Of a stretch of DNA of 64,000 nt, positions 41,704 to 53,027 are shown one piece after another (the first letter of the stretch is position 1; the number at the start of each line of letters is the position of its first letter). A program made the translations under genes and the position numbers. The DNA is taken from assembly GCA_963281255.1 (NCBI GenBank), contig OY725488.1, positions 372,001-436,000 on the forward strand. The letters are read 5' to 3'. Under the pieces are notes generated by a model. The model searched no databases. It saw only the letters and a list, made by a program, of their open reading frames with translations, and had not been told where the DNA came from. This DNA comes from Aphrocallistes beatrix (taxonomy: Eukaryota; Porifera; Hexactinellida; Sceptrulophora; Aphrocallistidae).

Positions 41704-44700
41704 ATGGAGGAAGTCGAGAAGCGCTATGTGCTTGAGAAAGACCCAGATCTTGGCTTTGGGTTCAGTCTGGAGCAGAGAGAGAACCACTACTTCGTCCAGA
41801 CCCTCACTCCCGACGGCCCGGCTAGCAAGGCGGGACTGACGGAGTTTGCTAGGGTGTGCAATCTGAATGACACCGATATCACCGGTATCCTACCTGAACA
41901 GGTGGCTTATAGCTCTTCTAGTTTGTCACTGACCTAATTCTTCATAAATATTTTTACCTCCATTTGAAGCATTCAATTCCTGCATGAAGTGTCAGTAGGA
42001 TATTATTCACTAAGATGTTGCAATACACTTGTTTTCTCTAGGTAGAATCCATAATCAACCGCGATATGTTTCTATTGGTCAAGGTTAAGGAATTTAAATC
42101 TCCTGAACGGAAAGTTGCTATTCCTTCACTCAAGAATGAAAACAAACACGAAAAAGTCTCCCAACATTTTAAGAAACATCGATTTACTTCAAGAAATTCT
42201 TCTACGAGTATTTTAAAAATAAATCCTCCATTAACACAGGAGGACAAAACTGAATTTGATCATAAGAGATCATTAAATTTAAGTTTGGAAACATTACAGC
42301 AATTGAAGAAGATGGAACTTAAGAAATATCAAGATCTGCATACTGAGGTGAGTCCAGTTTGTTTGTTTGTTTGTTTGAGAATTACTATACAAGTGACAAA
42401 ATCTAGATATCTCGAATGAGATCCAGAAAAAAAACATTCCCTTTTAATCTGTCAATTACAACATTTTATCAGTTTTTTTCAATAATGCAACGTTAATATA
42501 AGCAAATATGATTACAAAGTATATTTATTCCTTGTTCTCTGCAGCTGTAGTTATTCGCACTGCAATTTTCCAATAATCAATTAGACTTTTTCTACTCTAT
42601 ACTCGTATCACACTGCTTATTGAGTTATAACATATTTAGTCCAGAAACAGTTATTTAAACTGTACTGTTGTATCCTGAATTAATCAGAACTACCAGAATA
42701 TAGCAATCGATCCGGATTTAGACTGAGCTAATATGTGCAGATTGTAGAGATAATTCATCTTTTTTTAAATTTATTGCTAATTACTGATTATTCCTCAGTT
42801 TTATACTTGTACTATTCGCAATTTAATTTGATCTTTTGGTGCTAATTTAGCAAGGTGGTAGGTGATTATCATCTGATTCATTTCAGCACAGCTGTTTATA
42901 AAAATATCACAGTATAAAATCTACTAATCAGTTGTTGGTTCATTTTTGATAGCTTTAATGTGAGCTACATTTTTCAACAGTTTCAAGGATATATATTAAT
43001 TTAGTTGGTTGGAACTTCTACTCTGAATATTGATTACTTCATGATACAGTACAGTTCCACCCATTTAAATGAAATAGTCCACTGTAATCCTTTAGGCCTG
43101 ATGAGCAATAATATTATATATAAAACTAGATTGTGTGTGTTGTTTGTCATTTTTCTGTTTTAGCTTCTCTAAGTTTTGATTTGTTTTTACTGATACATAT
43201 GTGCAATCAGTATTCTACAAAAACGATGTTTCACAATTTGTTTATAGAGCCATTAAATAATAATAATAAAATTAATTATTTGTCTGCCATATTTTATGGA
43301 ATCACGGGCGGGCGTAAAAATTTACAATAATTTTCAAAATGTGCAAAAAGTACAAAAATTTTGCAAAATTTATGTTGACTAAAACGACAACGGGAAGTTC
43401 GCTATTTTGTTTGACCTGATGTGACTCGTTGTTCTCATTTTTACTATAGTACCTATATGGCAGTGGTTATTTGCTCCTCAATTTATTGTCATAAAAATTT
43501 TTTAGTATCTTGGAATGACAGATCTTAGATCGAAACAGATGGAAAAAGACATCGTAGAGAGAACACAAGCAATTACACTGTTGGAGAGACAAATCGTATC
43601 CAAAACAGACGACCAGTTCTCTTCTGCCAACCTGTCCAGTCTAGATGAATTCCCAAAAGATAAGAAAAAGAAATTTACTCTCGAAAGAAGCGCCTCTGAC
43701 AAACATATCGTTTCAAAGAGTCCAACCAAACACTTCTTCAGGTGTGTTTATGTTAAATGTATGGTGTTATTTTTATTTAAAGTTAACTCTTCAACACTTC
43801 GGAGTGACTGACTCTAGCAAGTTCAAGTCTCGGACAAAGATATCAATTCATTTAATCCATATGTTTACCTCTTTATAATGTGGTCAAATTTAATCACAAT
43901 TGTAGACCTACAGACATTGTCATCAAATAGTAGAAAAATATTAATTTCAAACTTTTATCATCAGATGATACATTGTAACATTATAAAAAGATAAAGATAG
44001 GAATAACTCCAAATGCATTAAACGATTTAACAGTAGACAATTTCAATAATCCAAAAAATTATTTACATATTCCAGTGGGTACCTAATTCATTTTTTTGGT
44101 TTCATTTGGTACGCGCAATGCGCCTGAGGTAGACACAAAGTGTGTTCGTCACCTCGTGTCGCGTAGGTGAGCGAAGCCTGCATGCTAGTTCTCTTAAATC
44201 ACGATGTGCACATAGAAAATAAGTTTTTTATTATTCTTCGCAACTTTCAACTTCATGCGTTTCTTAGAAAGTGTTTACATAAACCACCTCCTTTCTGCTA
44301 TTTGTCATCATTTAAGACTACTTCTTTTGTTAGGCAATTAATTTATTCGGGCTACATAAGCGCTCGTAGCCTTTAAATACAATCATTCTTTTGTCTTGCC
44401 ATTTCCTTTTAATATTATTTCTTTAAATTGTCTTAATGGCGGAGCTATTGTATCAGCCTCGGGAGCTTCTTAATTGTCTCTATTACTGCGGATTTATGAA
44501 TTTTTCTAACGGATTCAATGCAAAGTAAGTGTACCGGAATGGCATTTTTGCATTCATAAACAAAGATTTAAATTGCCATTCTCATTTTACATTAAAAGAT
44601 CTTGTCATTTACTGTTTAATCTGTTTGTACTTGTTGAACTGAAGCCTGAATATTTTGTTAATTTGATGCCTGAATTCTACAAAGAGAAAATACGAAATGT

Positions 44701-47700
44701 AAATATAAGGCCATGATCACAGAAGTGGACATTGTACATCATTATGTGTACAAATTACCATGCAATTTTAAGAATCACATCTCAATAGCTAGTGATCATG
44801 TGCGTTCTTCAGCCGGCGTATTTAAGCATGCATATTGAATATTTGTTCAATTTGAGTGCAGAATCCTTTTATTCATCTCTATAGTCTCTGATCTCTAATC
44901 TTTGATTCTAAACGTTCTATACAAATAGGCAATTGTAACTGTATCAAAACCTTATCTTTCTAAAAACTTTCTTCAGGGTTCGAAAACGAGATTGCGTCAT
45001 TCCCTCTCCAAGTCTCAACGCCATCTATCCGCCCAGCTTAGAAATGAAAAATTCGCTCAGACCTAATATCTATCCCATTAGTGGGGACTCAGATGGAGAT
45101 GCGCTTGATGACAGTACTTCGTCTTTCAAGCCTGTACAGAACACCTTTAGCGATTCTCCCTTTAAAGATCTCGATTTCCTAGTAACCAAGCCGGCATACA
45201 CCTCGGTTCTTTTAGAGTTCCTCATCAACAGCAGCCGGGATCCAACTGCTCTGCTCTTCTTTTTAGCTGTGCGCACTTATGAAGAATTGGTCGCGCACTC
45301 TCTTGTTCTCTACGAAGCTCAGCTCAAAGCTTTTGACGTGTTTGTTACGTTTATTCACAACAGAGCGCCACTTAATCTAGGAATCAGTGAAGAGTTGAAG
45401 GGGACAATATGGCTGATAATTCAGAACACTCAAGTCTCTTATGATGTAGTCGTCGAGATATTTTCGCAGGTAATTTAATTGGGAACGAAATACGGATTAC
45501 ATGCAACCGCATTTATGACTAGATCCCACTTAATTAATAAGTGTGATTGCATTGCTTTTACTCATCATTTTGTTTGGACCTGCTGATCTAAAATTAGTCA
45601 AATTTATTCGAATAATATAGATACTTTCATTATTAGGTGATACGTATTGTTAGGCCGTCGATTGAAGAAGATATGAAAGCATTCCAATCCAAACTAGACA
45701 TTGGTCTGGGAAACATCTACGGCATCGCCCGTCTCTCCCTCTCGATGACTAAAGATGAAGAGTTTCAATTGGTCAAAGATATAATTGCGCAGCAGATAAC
45801 CTACCTCATCAACGAGACATCTGAGACAGGCCACATTCTGAACAACTACGTGAAGGCAGCTATTCTAGCAACCTACTTTCACGACCTCTGTACTAGGTTT
45901 GTTCACTAAAGTGTCCTATTTAACTTTCGGTTCTAATTTTAATACTGTGTCTTTATAAGCTGATTATAAAATTATTATGCAATATTTTGTTAGAGATCTA
46001 TTCAATCGATTCTTCTGATTGATACGCACTATTTCATTACGCAGCACATACTACTTAGTATTCCACCATCATAGGGTGGATTGATTCCGTGGCATTAAGC
46101 AAGTGATCCTCATACGGCTAATCTTTTGATGATTATTACCCTTTTAATTGAGCCAATAATCTGAATCACTTTGAATCACCCGCTAGTTGATAATTTGCTA
46201 GGAATATCCACATACTGATGGCCTCACTAGAAGTACGCACAATTTCTAGTTACAAGATGATATATATACTTACTTACTATCGTATAGATACTTCAAGAAG
46301 TCTCCAAGTTCATTCCTAGATCGAGTTCCTGTTTTATTCTCGCTCAAGTCTGCGAAATTACCGAAGAGCAAGAAAGTTGTTTCCAAGTGCAAGCACCAGC
46401 TTCATCCTCACCAAACTCTGCGCTTTACCGTACACAACTGCAGTCATTGTAAAGACATTATTTGGAACGTTTCCAACCAATTCGAAGCCTACCAGTGTTC
46501 CCTCTGCAGTATTACCGTACACAAGTACCCCTGTCTCGACAACCTCACTGCCGAGTGCTCCATGGCTCATAACAAGCCCAAGAGATATTCTCTCCGGTCT
46601 CATAACCAAATAAAACACAGTCCAGAGATTCAGAAGGAAGAGATTATCAAGATTCCTGACCCCTCTCCCCCCATCCCCAGCATCCTCTTCCGGCCCTCCA
46701 CCCCGACTCAAGATGTAGACGCCAAGGAAGATGATTCAGTATCGAAGCATTTCACAAATATCGATACAGCCCCACCTCACCAACTCACATTTAGCAACGG
46801 AGATAGAAAATGTGGTTTCAAAGTCTCTAAAAGTGTGTTTCGTTCCCTTTCTGATCGGACGAGCGACAGGCAAGCTTACATCTCTGCTATTCGCCAGAGA
46901 AACTCTCTTAAGTACGAGAGTCGTGAGCAGTTTATGCACTCTCCCTCGCACAAGAGCGTCAGCAGCAACTCGATCTCGAATCTGTCTGAATCGGACGGCT
47001 CTCTTCTCTCCAGTTCCACGTCGAGAAGCCAGGATAGTCCTTCGTCCGTACTGCCGGCAACAGAGACATGCAGCATCGAGACGAACAGTACTTCGGATAA
47101 GAACTCTGAGCAGTGGAGGGGGAACGAGCACATCCTATTCAATGATCCGCTCATCTCCTGGTCTGAGTCCGTGTCCCCCTCTCGCCTGACAGATATGCGC
47201 AAGAACGAGATTCACAGGCAGGACTTGATCTGGGAGCTGATCTACACTGAGCGCACTCACGTCCGTAAACTGAAAGTGATGCTTTACTTGTTTAAGGAGC
47301 CGCTACTGAAAATGCCAAAGATAGTCTCTGAGTTTAAAGTGAACAATCAGCTCTTTCCAAGGCTCGAGACCATCATAGACATCCATGTCACACTCCTCAA
47401 CTCTCTGTTAGAGAGGCAGCAGTGTAGTGTTGAGGGAGACCTCAAAATCTGTGATATCCTCACTGACTGGTTTAGCGGAGACAGTGCCGAGTCCATCAAA
47501 TCCAATCACACAGAATATTCGCTTAACTCAGAATCTGCCGCTGCGACTTTTAACACTTGGAGGCATGGTAAAGACCCGCCCAAGCATGATTTCATTACTA
47601 CTGCGGAGCAAGATGACTGCTGTCGACGCCTTAGAATAGATCAGTTATTGGCCATCGTCTGGCAACGCATGACTCGCTACCACATCCTCATCGAGAATAT

Positions 47701-49354
47701 CATCAGCACATACAAGGATGAGGAGTGTGAGGAGGTACGGAATCTCCAAAAAGCGTTAACAGAGTGTAACCTCACTGTAGGAGCCATTGACTCAGCTGTT
47801 AACGAGAAAAGAAATAACGAAGCACTGCTAAGTTATCAGGAAAAGTTCGATTTAACTCTCTCGGATAAGATCTCACCGCGATTTTCTCTCAACTCTCTGG
47901 TTGAGAATAACAGGAAGCTGCTCTACCATGGAACACTCAACTGGAAAGTGGGTAAGAACAAATCCATCGAAGTGCACGCCCTCCTACTCTCAGACCTGCT
48001 CGTGCTGATGGAATATGACGAGAGCAAGTTAAAGTATTACCTCAAATGCCACACGGGGAAAGGACAAGAAAACATTTGGCCGGCTATTTCTCTATCAGAT
48101 CTCATTTACAGGCACCAGGCTCTCGATAAAGTGTCATTTTTTGTCTGTACCTTCGATTTAGGTCAGACTCCTCGAATGTATGAATTCTCAACGCAGAGCA
48201 GGACTGAGAGAGATTACTGGGAAATGAATATTAATAAAGCGGTGGGGAATTTCGCAGATCGTAACCAGAAACTGAAACAGAATGAGCAGGATCGAGTCGA
48301 ATTTATCAAACAGTACAAAGAGCGTCCCACTAGAAAGGAATCCGCTAATCGCAGCTCCTCCACCCCTCAGCCACCTGTCACTGCTGTAGAAAACCGTCCT
48401 AACGTGATCTGCAGCAACAGCCAACCTCTGGAGGAGCTGAACGACCATGAAGATTTAGAAATTATGTGTGAGGTATCTTCTCCTTGCCATGAACAAATAC
48501 TGGAAAACATTCCTGAGGCCATGTTTTCTGTCTCAGAGGAAGAATCAATGCCTTACTACAGAGAAAAGAAGAGACTGTCTACCGTATTCAGAGAGAGAAT
48601 ACCAGCTTACATAGACCCCTCTACATATGCACCTCCCATTGAGAATAACGAGACCAGTCCATCTCCAGGCGTTGAGAGGAAGTTATCACACGACGATAAG
48701 AAGTCAGCTTGGTTTCGAGGATTCCGCGCTTCATCCTCTCAAGGGATGAATGACGACATATATCGACCTAGGAGCATTTCGGATAAGGACTACATGACAA
48801 CTTCACTACGTGATGCGTCTAAGAGTAGCACCGATCTGAATCACTCGCTGTCCCTCAAAAAGTCCCCACGTGTCTCTGCTCCTATCGTGACGAAGCATCC
48901 ACTCTTCAAGACAGAAATGTGTCCGATCTCGAATTACGACCAGTCTTTATTTGTCCCGCAATCTGGAATGAGCTCTTTCCTCAACAAGTCAGAGTCCTCC
49001 CTGATCGATAAGCCTAAAGAGGAGCGGAGATCCATCGGCAGCATGTTCAATTTCAAAGGACTTAAAAGGAAAAGTTCAAAACAGATGAAAGAATCGGAGT
49101 ATGTATCTCAATCTCTTCCTCGCAGATCATCTCACGTTTCTCTCACACCTAACCTAGAACGTAGGAACCGTCAGTCCGATCTCGACATGCCTGCAGTGGA
49201 GTCTGACGTGATCCTAACTCCGCCACACTACTCCTCGCCTAACCATTCTCCACTGCAAAGAACTTCCTATCCATACAGAGGCATGTCACAGGATAAATCA
49301 GTTAGCTTAGACAGCCTCGATAACTTGACTCCAACCTTCAAACAACTCAATTGA
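41704..49354 (+). CDS. PDZ-RGS-C1-DH-PH Rho guanine-nucleotide exchange factor (RhoGEF2/ARHGEF11/12 type)
   Basis: Six exons (41704-41901, 42042-42347, 43506-43741, 44977-45469, 45637-45896, 46288-49354) join in frame to 1519 residues. A PDZ domain (about 5-80) has LGFGFSLEQRENHYFVQTL. The RGS-like domain (about 310-498) has FLVTKPAYTSVLLEFL and RDPTALLFFLAVRTYEEL. An atypical C1 zinc domain (about 528-577) has CSHCKD and CSLCSITVH. The DH domain (about 807-1010) has RQDLIWELIYTERTHVRKL and WQRMTRYHILIENI, and the PH domain ends near residue 1150. A long Ser-rich tail follows. In this family the RGS domain couples G-alpha 12/13 to the DH-PH exchange activity on RhoA. The C1 domain between RGS and DH is as in fly RhoGEF2, not vertebrate ARHGEF11/12. 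Confidence 0.93.
42348..43505 (+). other. Long second intron of the RhoGEF gene
   Basis: About 1.16 kb of AT-rich intron. I find no nested open frame or repeat that I can support. Confidence 0.5.
43742..44976 (+). other. Long third intron of the RhoGEF gene
   Basis: About 1.2 kb of intron, AT-rich, without a supported nested gene. A short GC-richer stretch near 44110-44190 has no feature I can name. Confidence 0.5.
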
Positions 49355-51123
49355 TTTTACCATTTTAAGCAAATGTCTCTCGCCTGCAGTTAATTTTATT
49401 TTTATTATTACGAAACTCGTTTTGGGTCGGGAAGAGCTTCTCCAAAAACTTTCTTATCTTCTAATAATTGAATGATGTATGATAATCCATCGCAAAATAT
49501 TTTATTTCAAATATTTGAATCTAGTTATTAATAATTACACTTAAAATATTGAGATCAGTTTTATTCAATTTCGTTTATACAAAACTTGTGTTTATATGTG
49601 AAATGTGAAACAAATTCTGCTTTTGAACAGAACAAATACTATATTGAAATAAGGGATTTTCTCAAGACGAATTATAACTGACTAGTGTCGATAGTCTCTT
49701 CTTTTTACCAATTTTTACACATTACAAATTTACATTTTTTCGAATATCACTTGAGGGTGAAATTTTGCAAGTCGTTACATCCAAATACCACGTCCACGAG
49801 TGTATGTAGAATTTCTTTGCTGGTTAATAATATCGAGCGAGCATCCAAGATCATTATTATCCCAATATAAGCTAATGTAAAAGAATTCAGTTTATCGCGA
49901 CAAATTTCTGAAAATTTACACAAATTTTTTAAAAAGAAATATATAAGTAGTATGTTTGTTTCAGCCACTCCTTTTTTTAGCGGAGTATTTGATCTTTGTT
50001 CTTACTTAGATAGAAAGAAATTTAATCCTCAATGCCCAATTATAAGATTCTATTGTTCGTGATATGTAGTTGAATAAGTGTTTTGTCTCAACGAAATTGG
50101 TTAGATCTCTAATGCGGATGTAGCTTTGAACTGTTAAATGCATTGATGATGAATAGAACAAGTATGACAGCCATAACATCACTCTTTTGATCAAGTTTTC
50201 CATGATAGCCAAGTCATGTGGAGGAATAAACTTACTTATTAGGATCAAACTCGACGTTTATTATCTGATCTGTTATCAAAGAAGTTGTTCCTACCTGAAC
50301 AAGATCCATCCAAGCAAGACCAAAATTAGAGGAGGCCTACATAACCTAGTTAATAAGAACTATCACTAAATTAACATTCCTCCTTAGGAGCATACTAAAA
50401 CGGAGGAAATTATTAGATTTGACTCAAAACATTTAAAAAATCGACACTAATTAATAATGATTAAACCTTTTTACATACATACGTATTACCTAATAACATT
50501 TTTTACATTATAATTCCATGAAAGTCGAAAACTTTTCTCATCATGGATCTCATTAATCACATTGTAAGTATTCTGATTTTCAGACTAGTCCAGGGTTTTG
50601 ACTAGTAATTGTTATACTACGTATTAGAAATCCTTTGTAAACCCACCGACAAATTAACTATTGTTCCTCGATCAACTTTCATGTGATTGATAAATGACTT
50701 TATCTTAAAAGATAACATTTTATAGAAGATATTTTGGTAGTTAGAGTGGGAAGATATTCAAAGATTTTTTCATGAACATGTTTCTCTGTGGTTGTATGGC
50801 AAACAAACATTAATATCAATTAGGAAACGTGGAGTATGTCAGATCAGTTTTATGCCCCCATATCCTTTCCATCTGTTCTAAAAATCAATTTCCGCGCTAC
50901 ACCAGAACCTGATCAATACACGTAATTGTCAAATAGATTTATAATAATATCATATTTCCAGAGGAATATTTTGAGTGGGATGTTAGAATTCATAAGACAT
51001 TTAGGAGTATACAATGTTGCACCTACTATACAAATATTCAGGTCCATTTGAAGTTTTATCGAGCTAATTGTAATATTGCCAGAAATATTCGTCGCATGCC
51101 GTTAGAAAACAATTTTATCTAAA
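49355..51123. other. Intergenic region between RhoGEF and LRRC51
   Basis: About 1.77 kb, very AT-rich, without convincing open frames, tandem repeats or terminal inverted repeats that I can see. Confidence 0.55.
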
Positions 51124-51765
51124 ATGGCCTCGATTTCGTCTTACACCAGCCCCAGGAAGGGTGAACCGGTTCAAGCGTTGACTGATAATCACAACGAGTA
51201 CACGCCTCCTTTGGACTTCTCTTTCAAAGGAGTCACCACATTTTCTGATGTCTTGAAAGAAGAGCCGAGGCCGAGAGAGATGGAGCCTGCCAAGAAACCT
51301 GCCAAACCTGAAGCTCAAGAATCCCCTAAAAAGTCTGATTCGAAAGCAGTGCGTCTGAACTTCAACTCTCTAGACAGCTGGGTCGGAATCAACGACACTA
51401 TCTCCAATCTCCTCACCAACCCCAGCGCGCTTGGCTGGCTAGACCTCTCCTTCAATCAGCTAACTACCCTTGACAGAGCAGTGCTCATCTACCCAAATCT
51501 CTCCCTCCTCTACCTGCACGGGAACGACATATCTGACTTGAAGCAGACCATAGATGTACTGGGAGAACTGCAGAAACTGAGATCACTCACTCTACACGGC
51601 AACCCGATCGAGACTCAGTTCGGATACAGACCCTCGGTGCTTGGCAGGTGTCCGCACCTGAAAAACTTTGATTTCAGTGGGGTAACCAAATCTGACCTTG
51701 CCACTGCGGATACTTGGAAGGTGCTTTATAAAGGGAAGAAAAAAACGATTCCAAAAGGTCCGTAG
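51124..51765 (+). CDS. LRRC51: LRRC51, leucine-rich repeat ciliary protein
   Basis: Single-exon 213-residue protein (human LRRC51 192). Leucine-rich repeats lie at about residues 95-185: LGWLDLSFNQLTTLDRAVL, NLSLLYLHGNDISDL and LRSLTLHGNPIE. The closing FDFSGVTKSDLATADTW is a close match to the family C-terminus. The N-terminus includes PLDFSFKGVTTFSDVL before a charged linker. LRRC51 is the non-enzymatic product of the human LRTOMT locus, associated with cilia-bearing cells; its molecular role is not settled. AATAAA occurs 80 nt after the stop. Confidence 0.9.
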   Translation: MASISSYTSPRKGEPVQALTDNHNEYTPPLDFSFKGVTTFSDVLKEEPRPREMEPAKKPAKPEAQESPKKSDSKAVRLNFNSLDSWVGINDTISNLLTNPSALGWLDLSFNQLTTLDRAVLIYPNLSLLYLHGNDISDLKQTIDVLGELQKLRSLTLHGNPIETQFGYRPSVLGRCPHLKNFDFSGVTKSDLATADTWKVLYKGKKKTIPKGP

Positions 51766-51844
51766 TCCCCACTACTACAGCTGATTAATTATATCCTCAC
51801 GCACAGTATTCATTTCTTTCTGCGAATTTCCATTTGTATCACTT

Positions 51845-51850
51845 AATAAA
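51845..51850 (+). terminator. Likely LRRC51 polyadenylation signal
   Basis: AATAAA about 80 nt after the LRRC51 stop codon. Confidence 0.55.
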
Positions 51851-52095
51851 TTTTAATATTCACTTGCTTTCGACATGTCTTTCAATCGTGTTGATCAATC
51901 ATCAGTTTAATTTGCCTGACTGCCAGGTTTTACAATCAATAGGGATTTATGTTTTATTTCTACGCATTTGTTCTCGCTGTCTCGGTTCGTGCAATGTGGT
52001 TTGAAAGCAAAGAATATTCCTTTTCAAGAGCAGCATTTCGAGTTGAGAATATTAGCCAAAGACTAAAAGAGGCATTTTAGAACGGAATTTTAGAG

Positions 52096-52240
52096 TAGAA
52101 CTAACGTTTCTACAATTCAAAAAGTAGAACTAACGTTTCTACTATTCAAAAGGTAGAACAAACGCCAATTGTGGGAGCAGAACTAACGTCTACATTCAAA
52201 ATAGAACTAACGTCTACATACAGAATAGAACTAATGCATG
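52096..52240. repeat. Array of GAACTAACG-type short repeats
   Basis: Six copies of TAGAACTAACG or close variants, 20-38 nt apart, mixed with AATTCAAAA and GTCTACAT segments. The last copy (GAACTAATGCATG) forms a near-perfect 19-bp hairpin with GCATGCATTAGTTC at 52273-52286, so the array is inverted relative to the foldback element that follows. Confidence 0.75.
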
Positions 52241-52275
52241 TGCCTCCATAGATAGATACATTATTTCGAGGCGCA

Positions 52276-52890
52276 TGCATTAGTTCGAATTTTGATGTTG
52301 TCATTAGTTCGAATTTTATGAACTGTCATTAGTTCGAATGGATTTTCAATGTACTGTCATTAGTTCGAATGGATTTTCAATGTACTGTAATTAGTTCGAA
52401 TGGATTTTCAATGTACATAGTACTGTAATTAGTTCGAATGGATTTTCAGTGTACTGTTGTATCATTACTACGAATATATGATCTACGTATTATTTGTTGT
52501 TAACATCGAAGTTAACAACGTACTTTTGAGGTACGAAATTCATCCAATACAATTATTAAAAGTTCTCATTCTAAATTTTCTCATATTCTCAGCAGAAAAT
52601 GCTGTTTTTCCTGAGCTCTTATAGAAACCTCTCCATAATACCACTCAACCATCCCCTTCATTCAGAAATGCCCTTTTCACCCTCAATTTTCTACTATCCT
52701 CTAAAGAAAATACCGCTTTTCCCTCAGTTCTTATAAATATATCTTCCAAAATGCCACTCAATGAAAATACCTTGAAAATCCATTCGAACTAATGACAGTA
52801 CTATGTACATTAAAAATCCATTCGAACTAATTACAGTACATTGAAAATCCATTCGAACTAGTGGCAGTTCATAAAATTCGAACTAATGCA
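52276..52890. mobile_element. Foldback-like element with long terminal inverted repeats built of 31-bp subrepeats
   Basis: The left arm (about 52276-52470) carries six copies of ATTAGTTCGAAT, four of them in a 31-bp unit with GGATTTTCAATGTACTGT. The right arm (about 52771-52890) carries four copies in the reverse orientation with the same order of variants, including the shared short variant ATTTTATGAACTG. Between the arms lie two diverged copies of an 80-90 bp unit (first near 52567-52650, second near 52680-52765). No coding capacity and no clear target duplication. It lies directly upstream of KIF23. Confidence 0.75.
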
Positions 52891-53027
52891 ACTTCCCATT
52901 ATTTCTCATTACTTCTTGTATCCCTAGTCCAATGAAAATAAAATAACTAATGTGCTGCTTACAATAATCAAAACTCGAACTAGCTACTCACATTTGCACA
53001 TACACACACATACACCTCACACGTCGG

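Noticed and set aside
52276-52460. Repeated AGTTCGAAT resembling a tRNA B box (GGTTCGANTCC)
   Set aside because: Only the TTCGAAT core fits. There is no A box, no cloverleaf, and the motif is part of a tandem foldback array.
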